Below, one piece after another: positions 8,810 through 17,624 of a DNA stretch of 64,000 bases. The translations under genes and the position numbers were made by a program. The notes beneath the pieces were generated by a model. It made no database searches, had not been told where the DNA came from, and was given only the letters and a program-made list of their open reading frames with translations. Each line of letters opens with the position of its first letter. Position 1 is the stretch's first letter. Location of the stretch: NCBI GenBank assembly GCA_944321705.1, contig CALUMG010000007.1, positions 1-64,000 of the forward strand. Direction: 5' to 3'. The stretch is from an uncultured Muribaculaceae bacterium. GTDB lineage: Bacteria > Bacteroidota > Bacteroidia > Bacteroidales > Muribaculaceae.

Positions 8810-9586
8810 TTATTTTTTAGTTATCTGTTGCCTTCGAAATTCGCTTATTGTTATTGCCGCAGCCATACCCACGTTTAAAGATTCGGATGTAGCTTCTCCT
8901 GCCGGGAAAGACGGAATCAACAATCTGCTATCTACATATTTGGCCAATTTTGGAGAAATTCCTCGGCCTTCGTTGCCAAAAATTAAAAAACCTACATTTT
9001 TCAAATCTGTTTTGTAAATGTTTTTACCATCAAGGAATGTCCCATATACAGGCATGTCGGGATATTCAGTAAACAATTGTTCAAGGTCGCAATATGTTAC
9101 GTTTACTCTCGATATTGCCCCCATCGTAGCCTGTATTACTTTGTGATTATATACATCAACGGTGTTTTTGCTACAAAACACATTGTGAATGCCAAACCAA
9201 TCGCATATCCTCAAAATTGTGCCTAGATTTCCTGGATCTTGAATATTGTCGAGCACGACATTCAAACTTGTTTTTACTATATTCTCGTCAATTTTTCGTT
9301 CAGGAATGTCATATACAGCTATCACATCTGATGCCGTGCTTAATTGAGACATGCGTTGCATCTGTTGACTATTTGCGAATGTTATTTTATTCAGATGTCC
9401 GCTATGTCCATTTTGTTCATACCATGTGCGAGTTGCAATGATCATTCTGCAATTAAAGTATTCCCAAGTATCTCTTACACACTTTGTCCCTTCTACGACA
9501 AAGCAGTTCTCTTCTTCTCGTTGCTTTTTTCGAGATAAAGATGCAACATATTTAATTAAGTTGTTTGTAACGCTTTTTACTTCCAT
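8810..9586 (-). CDS. TrmH/SpoU-family RNA 2'-O-methyltransferase
   Basis: A 258-residue SPOUT enzyme that methylates ribose 2'-OH using SAM. The three family motifs are present: NIQDPGNLGTILR (motif 1, near residue 115), FGNEGRGIS (motif 2, near 200) and SLNVGMAAAI (motif 3, near 238). The N-terminal substrate-binding domain begins with LSRKKQREEE. The exact rRNA or tRNA target cannot be told from sequence. It lies between the stress-protein gene and radA, probably one operon. Confidence 0.88.
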   Translation of the reverse strand: MEVKSVTNNLIKYVASLSRKKQREEENCFVVEGTKCVRDTWEYFNCRMIIATRTWYEQNGHSGHLNKITFANSQQMQRMSQLSTASDVIAVYDIPERKIDENIVKTSLNVVLDNIQDPGNLGTILRICDWFGIHNVFCSKNTVDVYNHKVIQATMGAISRVNVTYCDLEQLFTEYPDMPVYGTFLDGKNIYKTDLKNVGFLIFGNEGRGISPKLAKYVDSRLLIPSFPAGEATSESLNVGMAAAITISEFRRQQITKK

Positions 9587-9621
9587 AAATTTGTGATATT
9601 ATATGCAAAGATAATATTATA

Positions 9622-10734
9622 TCATACAGGAACGACAAGCATGGCTGTGTCGGAATGAAATAACATTTTATGAGCTATGCTCGGCTTGAAAAGTCTGGAA
9701 AATATATTCTTTTTCTTGTTAGGGATTACTATCATGTCTATATTTTCTTTTTTCACAAACACATCGAAATCATCAATAAAATCAGAGTCAGTTATATATT
9801 TAGACTTGAAATTGTATATGGGATAGTGTCTCTTGCAGTAATTCAACAGAATTTCCAAACTTTCGACAACTGATTGACCTTTACTTTCTACTATTGGTAT
9901 AATCGTTACATCAAGTCCGTCATAATTGAACATATTGGAAAATATGTCAAACGAAAGGAGGTCTTGCTGGTTTAAATTGCTGAAAAATACTACGTTTTTT
10001 ACATCCTTTATATTATTAATTGACAAATTTTCAGGAACTGTAAAGACAGGGAATTTACCTGCATCAAGGACTTCTGCTGTCACGCTGCCTAACAAGTCTG
10101 TTTCTTTTTTGCTTTTTCCTCTGGTTCCCATGACAATCACGAAAGGATTCAGCTCTTTTGAATAATTGATTATTTCACTCTCCGGAATCCCTTCAGTCAC
10201 TATACAGGTAAAATCGGCTTGTGGAAATTTGCCTTCCGAGATATTTTTAGAAACTACTTTTTTAAAATCTTCCATTTTATTCTTGGCAATACGTTCAAGT
10301 TCAGCCCGACTTTTAACAGTTTCAGGTTCCTCTTGGTATTCATCGCTTTCAAAAGGTAAAATACTTGAATATTGAGCATCTAAATAGGTGTGAAATAATA
10401 CTACGTCACTTTTATTGGCATTTGCAAATTCAAATCCCACCTTACATGCCTTAAGTGAATATTCCGAGAAATCGACAGGTATCATGACACTATGACCTTT
10501 CAAATCACCTTCTTGATATGGCGACATTATAGATGAAGATTCTATAATTTTCAAAGCCAATGGTAGGTCCTCCTCATGTATTCTTATTCTTACCCCCGAA
10601 GAAATGACAGGCTGGATAAGGTTCACATTATGCAAAACTGTTTCAATGCCTTCTTTCTCCAACAATGTCTTTAGAATTACGGCTTTTTCATAAGAATGAA
10701 TAGCCACTGTGATCAATTTGCCCTGCTTTGCCAT
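9622..10734 (-). CDS. DUF2007-tandem universal stress protein fusion
   Basis: A 370-residue cytosolic protein. Residues about 5-70 look like DUF2007, a ferredoxin-like putative signal-transducing domain (IHSYEKAVILKTLLEKEGIE). Residues about 80-225 are a full UspA domain ending in the nucleotide-binding type motif VMGTRGKSKKETDLLGS. Residues about 230-370 form a second, degenerate UspA domain ending FHSDTAMLVVPV. UspA proteins bind ATP or other nucleotides under stress; this role is inferred. It lies upstream of the TrmH and radA genes on the same strand. Confidence 0.8.
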   Translation of the reverse strand: MAKQGKLITVAIHSYEKAVILKTLLEKEGIETVLHNVNLIQPVISSGVRIRIHEEDLPLALKIIESSSIMSPYQEGDLKGHSVMIPVDFSEYSLKACKVGFEFANANKSDVVLFHTYLDAQYSSILPFESDEYQEEPETVKSRAELERIAKNKMEDFKKVVSKNISEGKFPQADFTCIVTEGIPESEIINYSKELNPFVIVMGTRGKSKKETDLLGSVTAEVLDAGKFPVFTVPENLSINNIKDVKNVVFFSNLNQQDLLSFDIFSNMFNYDGLDVTIIPIVESKGQSVVESLEILLNYCKRHYPIYNFKSKYITDSDFIDDFDVFVKKENIDMIVIPNKKKNIFSRLFKPSIAHKMLFHSDTAMLVVPV

Positions 10735-10775
10735 ATTATGTGATGTTTATGCAATTTGTAAATCTTAATACAAAA

Positions 10776-10810
10776 AAGGCGGAAATTATATATAGTCATA
10801 ATCCCGCCTT
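10776..10810 (-). terminator. Intrinsic terminator of the small HTH gene
   Basis: Perfect aaggcgg/ccgcctt stem, then a T tract on the minus strand. It lies about 30 bp after the stop of the HTH gene. Confidence 0.8.
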
Positions 10811-10839
10811 AAATATTTTATACAAAAAACACGCAATAT

Positions 10840-11103
10840 TTATGATTCCTTATTTTGTTTCTTTTCAAGAATTTCAATTGCCATATCATAAATTTGCGTA
10901 TCGTCTAGAATTACTATTCCTCCATCAGGCCCTGGTTCTATGTGTAGTCCACAATTCTTTCCATACTCATAATTAGTACCTCCAAAATAGTTGCGCACAG
11001 TTTGAACTGTTACATTCAACTTGTCTGCAATTTCACGCATGGAACCATCGGGAAGGCTGTCTTTGATGCGACGGAGTTCATTAAAAGAAATTGTTTTTGT
11101 CAT
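10840..11103 (-). CDS. Small HTH DNA-binding protein
   Basis: An 87-residue protein whose N-terminal half reads as a helix-turn-helix: LPDGSMREIADKLNVTVQTV with recognition helix VQTVRNYF. The second half (GPDGGIVILDD, then an amphipathic helix) could dimerise. Small proteins of this shape occur in Bacteroidales; no target is known to me. It is monocistronic, with its own terminator. Confidence 0.75.
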   Translation of the reverse strand: MTKTISFNELRRIKDSLPDGSMREIADKLNVTVQTVRNYFGGTNYEYGKNCGLHIEPGPDGGIVILDDTQIYDMAIEILEKKQNKES

Positions 11104-11208
11104 GATACTTTCTATTTTAGTTGTTAATACTATGAAATATTCGATGATTTTATTATGGTATAAATATAGAGTTTTTGTTTGTATCTGCCAAACAAAATAT
11201 AATCTTTT

Positions 11209-11886
11209 TTACTTAATTATGTAAAATATGATTGAAATGATTAAGAGTAACAAAAAATTGAATAATGTGGAATATGTCAATATTTGTGTATCGGCATTTG
11301 TAAATTGCTTATTTGAAACATCATTCATTACGTTAGTTTGCAATGTTTTTTGATAAAGCAATGAAACAATCCATCCAAACAGTATTCCCAACAAACCTCC
11401 GCATATTATATCTCCCGGGAAATGCACCCCCAGATAGATACGGCTATATGATACAAGAATGGCCCATAGTAGTATCATCCACGAAAAAAATTTGTTTCGA
11501 AACACCATTAGAAGCAACATTGCCACGCCAAATGAATTAGCAGCATGGCTGCTAACGAATCCATACATGCCACCTCTGTAATCATTTACTACATGTACCA
11601 TATCGGCAAGCATTGGATTGCGTGTAGGTCGAAGTCGGCAAACGATATCTTTTATCAATCCAGAAGAGATTTGGTCGCATAATGTTATTGTCAGGGCAAT
11701 ACCGACAATTAACAAAATCCCCATTTTCCAATGTTTCTTAAAACTGACATATAATAAAGCAAGAATCATTGGTATCCATGCAAATTTGCCTGTTACAAGC
11801 CAAAAAAATTCGTCAAAAAAATTATTATGGCATCCATTCAGTAAACAGAACAACTCAATGTCCAATTCTTCCAAATATTGAATCAT
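11209..11886 (-). CDS. PAP2-family membrane phosphatase
   Basis: A 225-residue membrane phosphatase with the three PAP2 motifs: KDIVCRLRPTRNP (K-x6-R-P), SSHAANSFG (the SH motif) and SRIYLGVHFPGD (S-R-x5-H-x3-D). At least five hydrophobic segments surround them. Likely substrates are undecaprenyl diphosphate or lipid A/phosphatidylglycerol phosphates; which one cannot be told. Only 2 bp separate it from the upstream metallo-hydrolase. It is the last gene of the lipoprotein-rsmG-hydrolase-PAP2 cluster. Confidence 0.87.
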   Translation of the reverse strand: MIQYLEELDIELFCLLNGCHNNFFDEFFWLVTGKFAWIPMILALLYVSFKKHWKMGILLIVGIALTITLCDQISSGLIKDIVCRLRPTRNPMLADMVHVVNDYRGGMYGFVSSHAANSFGVAMLLLMVFRNKFFSWMILLWAILVSYSRIYLGVHFPGDIICGGLLGILFGWIVSLLYQKTLQTNVMNDVSNKQFTNADTQILTYSTLFNFLLLLIISIIFYIIK

Positions 11887-11888
11887 AT

Positions 11889-12530
11889 CTATTTTATAAA
11901 AGGATTATAACTTTTTTCATCACCTATGGTGGTACTTCCTCCATGACCACACAGCACTAACGTTTCTTCGGGCAAAAAGAACAATTTGTTTTTAACGCTG
12001 TCCATTAGCTGAGTGTAATTTCCACCAGGCAAGTCGGTTCTACCTATGCTTTGCAAGAATAATGTATCACCTACGAAAACAAGATTTGAATCTTTTGCAT
12101 AAAATGAAAGACCTCCTCGTGTGTGGCCTGGCGTTTCCATTACAATGATATGTTCATTATCAAGTTCTAAAACATCCCCTTCTTTCAAGTCGACATCGGC
12201 AGTGACTGAAGGTAATGCAAATTTAAAACCAAACATTTCAGCTTGTTGCGACAATAATAATCCCAATTGTGCATCCTTGGCACTTGCATGGATTTTGGCA
12301 TCATATTTTTCTGACACATATTTGGCCGATGCTGCATGATCAAGATGCATGTGTGTAAGTAATACTTTTTTTATGTCAAGCTGTAAAGAATTCACAAAGT
12401 CGTCAAAGTGATGACGCTCTTCATCATCAAACATGCCTGGGTCTATAACTATGGAATTTTTACTGTCTTCATTCCATAAGATATATGTATTCTCTTCAAA
12501 AGGATTGAATGTTAACTTGGAAACTTTCAT
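11889..12530 (-). CDS. Metallo-beta-lactamase-fold hydrolase
   Basis: A 213-residue glyoxalase II-like hydrolase. The zinc ligands are clear: THMHLDHAAS (HxHxDH), TPGHTRGG (third His), FVGDTLF (bridging Asp) and LCGHGGST (last His). The size matches the small YcbL/GloB-like group acting on thioesters, and it lacks the C-terminal glutathione-binding domain of true GloB. It is cytosolic. It follows rsmG by 10 bp. Confidence 0.87.
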   Translation of the reverse strand: MKVSKLTFNPFEENTYILWNEDSKNSIVIDPGMFDDEERHHFDDFVNSLQLDIKKVLLTHMHLDHAASAKYVSEKYDAKIHASAKDAQLGLLLSQQAEMFGFKFALPSVTADVDLKEGDVLELDNEHIIVMETPGHTRGGLSFYAKDSNLVFVGDTLFLQSIGRTDLPGGNYTQLMDSVKNKLFFLPEETLVLCGHGGSTTIGDEKSYNPFIK

Positions 12531-12540
12531 TTGATATTAC

Positions 12541-13164
12541 TTATATTTGGACATATAGGACCTTTTTTGTTTCAAAATATGGCTCGTCGAAATATTCTTT
12601 CAAATCATTTACAAGCGACACTTTTTTCACATTCTTAATTTCATCTTGCAAATCACCGCCTTTGAGACATATAAGACCGTTAGGCAATGAATTTATACAT
12701 TCGCGCGAAATCAATTTTCTTACCAATGGAATCATGTCATTTAAATCCATTACAGCCCTACTCACTACGAAATCAAAAGAACCCTTTACCTCCGACACAT
12801 CCCCGTGTTGAAATGAAACATTGCCAAGTTTAATTTTGTCGGCAATATCTTGTGCCACCTTAATCTTCTTGCCAATTCTGTCAACCAAGTGGAATTTAAC
12901 ATTCGGAAACATTATTGCAAGAGGTATTCCCGGGAATCCACCACCCGTACCTAAATCAAGTATCGAACTACCTTTCTTGAAATCAATAAACTTAGCAATT
13001 CCCAATGAATGCAATATGTGATTTACATATAGGTTATCAATATCCTTTCGCGAAATGACATTTATTTTCGCGTTCCATTCGGGATATAATTCTCCCAATG
13101 CTTTATATTGTTCGATTTGATTAGGTGTTAATTGCTTGAAATATTTTGTTATTACTTCTATCAT
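12541..13164 (-). CDS. rsmG: 16S rRNA (guanine527-N7)-methyltransferase RsmG
   Basis: Methylates G527 of 16S rRNA in the 530 loop using SAM. The 207 residues carry the SAM-binding LDLGTGGGFPGIPLAI motif (near residue 70), the preceding NVISRKD motif, and the FVVSRAV motif near 125. Size and motif order match RsmG exactly. It overlaps the upstream lipoprotein gene by 4 bp, so the two are translationally coupled. Confidence 0.95.
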   Translation of the reverse strand: MIEVITKYFKQLTPNQIEQYKALGELYPEWNAKINVISRKDIDNLYVNHILHSLGIAKFIDFKKGSSILDLGTGGGFPGIPLAIMFPNVKFHLVDRIGKKIKVAQDIADKIKLGNVSFQHGDVSEVKGSFDFVVSRAVMDLNDMIPLVRKLISRECINSLPNGLICLKGGDLQDEIKNVKKVSLVNDLKEYFDEPYFETKKVLYVQI

Positions 13165-14033
13165 TTTAATCTATTTAAATATTTATGTAAATAAGACCGG
13201 TTATTTATATATGGAGAAAGTTGCTCATAATCGAGGGTTATATTTGTTTCTCCAACACTGAAACATGCTATTTCATATATTGCATAATTCCATGTTATTC
13301 CTGTTTCATCAAAATAAAAATTATCGGTTACTGTTATATTGTCAAGATTGAAATAACCAAGATTCATTAATGAATCCTCGTCATTTATGTTAAGTGTAAC
13401 AAGTAATTTATTTTTCAACAATTCTGAAACGTTTTGCAGATCATCTTCTTGAAACAAATCGAATATTTCAATTTTTTTCAAACTATCCAAATCAAAACTA
13501 TAATAATTATGGGCACTCATAGTTTCCATTTCGTCTCTAAAGGAAATCTCATGACGACAAAATGTAGCAAGGCCGTTTTTATTATATATGACTTTAATAT
13601 CTATGTTTGTCATGTAATTTGTTATGTTCTTGCCTAAAGACTTGCTGTATTCAACTTCATCAATTGATTCACCGTATCGCAAAATTGTCATTTTTGACAA
13701 TTCCTCAAGAGCATTGGGGATGCTGATAATTTTCTCATTATCTACATTCAATACATTTTTTATGTATAAATCTTGGATGGCAGTTGATACGGAATCAATA
13801 TCCTGAAATTCTGGATATTCACAATAGATATTTACTTTAACATTACATTGCTTGGTGCCACTGTGTTTGAAACTCGTCGAATCATTATACGACATGCTGA
13901 CGACATGTATACTGTCCATATCATCAACATTATTCTCCGAAATACCTTGTCGGCCACAGCCAGTAGTTATGTTAAAAATCAATATTAAACCGGCAACGAT
14001 GCATGTATGTTTGGCAATCATATTATTACACAA
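13161..14033 (-). CDS. DUF3298-type lipoprotein
   Basis: A 290-residue lipoprotein: short basic start, hydrophobic segment, and lipobox ending TTGC (Cys about residue 26). The C-terminal third (YFDETGITWNYAIYEIA...) fits DUF3298, an RsiV-like domain found on cell-surface proteins that bind peptidoglycan or lysozyme in other phyla. No transmembrane anti-sigma part is present, so a signalling role is not implied. It opens the operon with rsmG. An alternative start is the Met at residue 5. Confidence 0.75.
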   Translation of the reverse strand: MCNNMIAKHTCIVAGLILIFNITTGCGRQGISENNVDDMDSIHVVSMSYNDSTSFKHSGTKQCNVKVNIYCEYPEFQDIDSVSTAIQDLYIKNVLNVDNEKIISIPNALEELSKMTILRYGESIDEVEYSKSLGKNITNYMTNIDIKVIYNKNGLATFCRHEISFRDEMETMSAHNYYSFDLDSLKKIEIFDLFQEDDLQNVSELLKNKLLVTLNINDEDSLMNLGYFNLDNITVTDNFYFDETGITWNYAIYEIACFSVGETNITLDYEQLSPYINNRSYLHKYLNRLK

Positions 14034-14130
14034 TCTTACATTGAGATAAAGGTAATATAAAATTATTGAACTGGAAAATTTAGCGTAATTAAATTTTTAT
14101 TCCGAAATTAGCACAATAATTGATGGCATT

Positions 14131-14961
14131 ATGGCTCTATTAGGAAAACTAAATGAATTACAAATTAACCGAAGGACTGATTTCGGGCTATACCTTTCTG
14201 ATGACAAAGGCAATGAAATATTATTGCCAAATAAATATGTGACTCATGACATGCACATAGGTGACAGAATCAATGTATTTGTATACAAGGATTCTGAAGA
14301 TCGCATTGTTGCTACAACTCAAATGCCGATTGCACAAGTGGGAGAATTTGCTTTGTTACGAGTCAATGCCGTGAATGAAATTGGTGCATTTTTGGACTGG
14401 GGATTGCCAAAAGATCTACTTGTTCCATTCAGGGAACAAAAGGTAAAAATGGAAACCGGGCGGTCATATATAGTATATGTATATGTCGATAACGCATCTG
14501 ACCGAATTGTCGCCTCTTCAAAGATAAACAAATTCTTAAACAACGTTCCTATAAAATATAACGTTGGTGATTCGGTTGACATTCTTATCGTGCAAAAAGT
14601 AGACATAGGGTTCAAAGTGATCATTGACAATCTATTTTGGGGTGTAATTTATTCAAATGAAGTATTCAAAGAAATCAATATTGGCGACCGTATACCGGCA
14701 TTTATTAAAAACATACGCGAAGATGAAAAAATTGATGTTACATTGAGCGATCGCATCGACCGCAGAATAATGGAACTTGCCGATAAGATATTGATGTATT
14801 TAATGAATAATAATAAAACAATGCACCTGACCGATAAGTCAGACCCCGAAGAGATAAAAAACATCTTTGAATGCAGCAAAAAAGATTTCAAAAAAGCTTT
14901 AGGGCATTTATATAAGAAAAAATTAGTATTGTTATTTCCCGATTATGTGAAAATGGCATAA
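14131..14961 (+). CDS. cvfB: S1-domain RNA-binding protein of the CvfB family
   Basis: A 276-residue protein with tandem S1-like OB folds (about residues 5-65, 70-135 and 140-215; the GAFLDWGLPKDLLVPF stretch is diagnostic). A winged-helix-like C-terminal segment (SDPEEIKNIFECSKKDFKKALG) follows. CvfB/YitL proteins bind RNA and affect virulence-factor expression in Staphylococcus; the role in Bacteroidota is unknown. It is a single gene ending at a long terminator shared with luxS. Confidence 0.88.
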   Translation: MALLGKLNELQINRRTDFGLYLSDDKGNEILLPNKYVTHDMHIGDRINVFVYKDSEDRIVATTQMPIAQVGEFALLRVNAVNEIGAFLDWGLPKDLLVPFREQKVKMETGRSYIVYVYVDNASDRIVASSKINKFLNNVPIKYNVGDSVDILIVQKVDIGFKVIIDNLFWGVIYSNEVFKEINIGDRIPAFIKNIREDEKIDVTLSDRIDRRIMELADKILMYLMNNNKTMHLTDKSDPEEIKNIFECSKKDFKKALGHLYKKKLVLLFPDYVKMA

Positions 14962-14976
14962 TCCATACAAATATAT

Positions 14977-15026
14977 ATGAAAAATGACGGTATATCAATG
15001 ATTTGGATTGTACCGTCATTTTTCAT
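14977..15026. terminator. Bidirectional terminator between cvfB and luxS
   Basis: A perfect 16-bp stem (14977-14992 with 15011-15026) and 18-nt loop, with A runs on one arm and T runs on the other so it works in both directions. It lies between the convergent genes. Confidence 0.85.
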
Positions 15027-15048
15027 GTTGGCATGAACGCCCAACAAA

Positions 15049-15531
15049 TCAAGCAGGATAGATCATATTCTCATCGGAGATATGCTCTAATATTTCGACA
15101 AGAAATTTTCGAGCTTCCCAATTGGCCATAGGCAGGTTGTTCAACATGTAATTGCCACAATCATGTGCCGACGCGCCTGGAATCTCGCCATCATAAGTCG
15201 TTATGAACGCAAACATCTCTTTTGTCAAGTCTATTATGTCCCGAGGTTCCAAATCTCCTTCAAGCAACAAATAGAATCCGGTGCAACAACCCATTGGTCC
15301 AAAATATATGACGCGGTTACCCCACTCTTGATGATTTCGTAAAAAAGTGGCACCAAGATGTTCTATCGTATGTATAGCCGCTTGACCTATGGCTGGTTCA
15401 CGATTAGGCTCTTTCATTCTTATGTCAAATGTTGTCACTATGTCTCCATTTTTTAAATGGTCTTTTCTTGAGGTATATATACCTCTAAGCAATCGCGTAT
15501 GATCAACTTTAAAACTATCAATTTTTTCCAT
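15049..15531 (-). CDS. luxS: S-ribosylhomocysteine lyase (LuxS)
   Basis: Cleaves S-ribosylhomocysteine to homocysteine and the autoinducer-2 precursor DPD. The 160-residue length is standard. The metal site is intact: HTIEH near residue 54 and the Cys in SAHDCGNY near 125. The catalytic Cys lies in the MGCCTGFYLLL motif near 83. It follows mtnN by 12 bp, so both steps of S-adenosylhomocysteine recycling are expressed together. Confidence 0.96.
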   Translation of the reverse strand: MEKIDSFKVDHTRLLRGIYTSRKDHLKNGDIVTTFDIRMKEPNREPAIGQAAIHTIEHLGATFLRNHQEWGNRVIYFGPMGCCTGFYLLLEGDLEPRDIIDLTKEMFAFITTYDGEIPGASAHDCGNYMLNNLPMANWEARKFLVEILEHISDENMIYPA

Positions 15532-15543
15532 ACCTTGATTTTT

Positions 15544-16227
15544 TCATGCTTTAAGACGGTTCAACAATTCTTTTATTATTTCAAATGTGTGTTCAGGAGC
15601 TTCACTCCAAAAATCATCATATTGTTTTGCATTATTGTGACCGGCTCCAGGAGAATCACTAATGACACGCATGCAAAATATTGGCACTTCTTTTTTTGAA
15701 CAAACATGTGCTATTGCAGCCGATTCCATGTCCACAGCTAATACTTCGGGGAAATGAGATTTAATCTCTTGTACTTTCGCTATACTATCGATAAATGTAT
15801 CACCAGAACATAGCAACCCATGTCTCATGTTGTCATTATCAGGCAACAATGACGATATTTCGGCATCTGATGTAAAATATATCGGCATTCCTGCGGCTTG
15901 TCCGTATTTAGTTCCGGGACCACACCACACATCATGATAAGAAATTTTATCTGCAACCACTATGTCCATGACATTTATACTCGAATCAGCTGCTCCGGCA
16001 ACTCCGGTACTTATTACCATGTCGGGCTTATATTCCTCAAGCATCAATAAAGTAGATATGGCGGCATTTACTTTCCCTATGCCGCATTCCATGGCGACAA
16101 TATCATGCCAGCCTATGCGACCCGTATGAAAATGGCAACCCATTTTGTTTTCAACTTCATGAGAATCCATCAAAGGCAGCAACAATGCCAGTTCCTTGCC
16201 CATTGCAACAATTATTCCTATACGCAT
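15544..16227 (-). CDS. mtnN: 5'-methylthioadenosine/S-adenosylhomocysteine nucleosidase
   Basis: Removes adenine from S-adenosylhomocysteine and methylthioadenosine, supplying LuxS with S-ribosylhomocysteine. The 227 residues show the family start MRIGIIVAMGKEL with Glu12, the STGVAGA motif near 78, and the catalytic region VDMESAAIAHVC (near 173) plus RVISDSPG. It is the first gene of the mtnN-luxS pair. Confidence 0.96.
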   Translation of the reverse strand: MRIGIIVAMGKELALLLPLMDSHEVENKMGCHFHTGRIGWHDIVAMECGIGKVNAAISTLLMLEEYKPDMVISTGVAGAADSSINVMDIVVADKISYHDVWCGPGTKYGQAAGMPIYFTSDAEISSLLPDNDNMRHGLLCSGDTFIDSIAKVQEIKSHFPEVLAVDMESAAIAHVCSKKEVPIFCMRVISDSPGAGHNNAKQYDDFWSEAPEHTFEIIKELLNRLKA

Positions 16228-16281
16228 ATTTTTATATTTGTCTTGTGCTTATCATATCAATGGTAAAATTAATAAAATTGT

Positions 16282-16289
16282 TACATTTG
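16282..16289 (+). promoter_or_regulatory. Possible -7 box for the B3/B4 gene
   Basis: TACATTTG, 25 bp before the ATG at 16315. No -33 element at the usual distance. Confidence 0.4.
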
Positions 16290-16314
16290 CAATAATCAAA
16301 TAGGCTTAAATAAA

Positions 16315-16995
16315 ATGTTACCTAACATAGAAATCGACAATAAAATATTGGAAGCATGTCCAAACATGCAGATAGGACTGATAAAAGCTAATGTTGTCAA
16401 CGGTCCTACTCATGATGATTTATGGGAAATCATAACTTCTGAAGAACAAGAAATATTAAATACATACTTATTATCTGACATAAACAAACGTCCGGCCATA
16501 GTCGGAACCCGTTCTTTGTACAAACATCTCGGGAAAGATCCTAATCGATATCGAGTGGCAAGCGAGGCGTTATGCCGACGAGTGGTGCGCAAGCTCGGGT
16601 TATATCGTATAAACGCTCTTGTTGACTTAATCAACCTTGTGTCAATGAAAAGTGGGTATCCCATAAGCGGATTGGATGCTGATAAAATTGCAGGTAATAC
16701 ATTGACAATGGGTGTCGGCCGACATGATGAGACATATCATGGCATCGGGAGAGGCCTGCTCAACATTGAAGGTCTTCCTGTTTACAGGGATAAAATAGGA
16801 GGAATCGCTTCACCCACAAGCGACGAAGAGCGCACAAAAATAACTTGTGACACGACAAATGTGCAAATTAACATTAACGCATTTGCTCCTGAAATGCCTT
16901 TAGCACAAACTATGGAATGGTGCATTGATTTAATGAAACGTTTTGCCAATGCATCTATGATAGAACAAGATATTTTTACACCAATTAATAAATAA
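16315..16995 (+). CDS. Stand-alone B3/B4 (tRNA-editing-like) protein
   Basis: A 226-residue protein resembling the B3/B4 domain of phenylalanyl-tRNA synthetase beta subunit, the part that edits mischarged tRNA. The RVASEALCRRVVRK region and the INALVDLINLVSMKSGYPISG stretch are the conserved landmarks. Free-standing copies are widespread but of uncertain role; trans-editing of tRNA is a reasonable inference. The YciO-type gene starts 6 bp downstream, pairing it with another tRNA-related protein. Confidence 0.82.
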   Translation: MLPNIEIDNKILEACPNMQIGLIKANVVNGPTHDDLWEIITSEEQEILNTYLLSDINKRPAIVGTRSLYKHLGKDPNRYRVASEALCRRVVRKLGLYRINALVDLINLVSMKSGYPISGLDADKIAGNTLTMGVGRHDETYHGIGRGLLNIEGLPVYRDKIGGIASPTSDEERTKITCDTTNVQININAFAPEMPLAQTMEWCIDLMKRFANASMIEQDIFTPINK

Positions 16996-17001
16996 AACCG
17001 A

Positions 17002-17604
17002 ATGAAGCTCCTAAAAGTCATACCCGACAACCCCAATGAACGTTTCATTGACATGGCTGTCGATGCCTTAAACAACGGAAGGCTCATAATATACCCTACC
17101 GATACATTATATGCTCTTGGATGTGATGCTTTAAACAACAATGCAGTTGAAGAGATATGTAAAATAAAAGGCATTAAATCAGAAAAAACAAATCTTTCGA
17201 TAATATGTGAAAGCATCAGTCAAGCTGCTGAATATTCTCGTATAAACAATGTTGTATTTGCTCTAATGAAGAACAATCTACCAGGCCCGTTCACATTTAT
17301 TCTGCCTGCCCTGTCTCAGCTTCCTAAAGCATTCAAGAAGCGTAAAGCTGTAGGTATACGCATTCCGGACAACAATATAGCCATGGAGCTTGTCAAGAAG
17401 TTAGGTCATCCCATAATGACGACCTCAATAAAATATGACGATGATGATTATGGTTGCGAACCGGAACTGATAGCAGAAAATTATACAAACATGGTGGATG
17501 TTATAATCGATGCCGGAAGAGGGAACTTGACGCCTTCAACAATAGTCGACTGCACGACCGATGAATATGAAATAACACGAGAAGGCAAGGGTATCTTGCA
17601 ATAG
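17002..17604 (+). CDS. YciO/Sua5-family protein (threonylcarbamoyl-AMP synthase-like)
   Basis: A 200-residue YrdC-fold protein. Members make threonylcarbamoyl-AMP for the t6A37 modification of tRNA, or bind RNA in the YciO branch. Visible landmarks: IIYPTDTLYALGCD near residue 30, KRKAVGIRIPDN near 115, and PSTIVDCT near 182. The short length without a Sua5 domain and the start pattern favour YciO. It probably shares a transcript with the B3/B4 gene. The reaction is inferred. Confidence 0.85.
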   Translation: MKLLKVIPDNPNERFIDMAVDALNNGRLIIYPTDTLYALGCDALNNNAVEEICKIKGIKSEKTNLSIICESISQAAEYSRINNVVFALMKNNLPGPFTFILPALSQLPKAFKKRKAVGIRIPDNNIAMELVKKLGHPIMTTSIKYDDDDYGCEPELIAENYTNMVDVIIDAGRGNLTPSTIVDCTTDEYEITREGKGILQ

Positions 17605-17624
17605 GAATTCTATGCCGACGTTGT

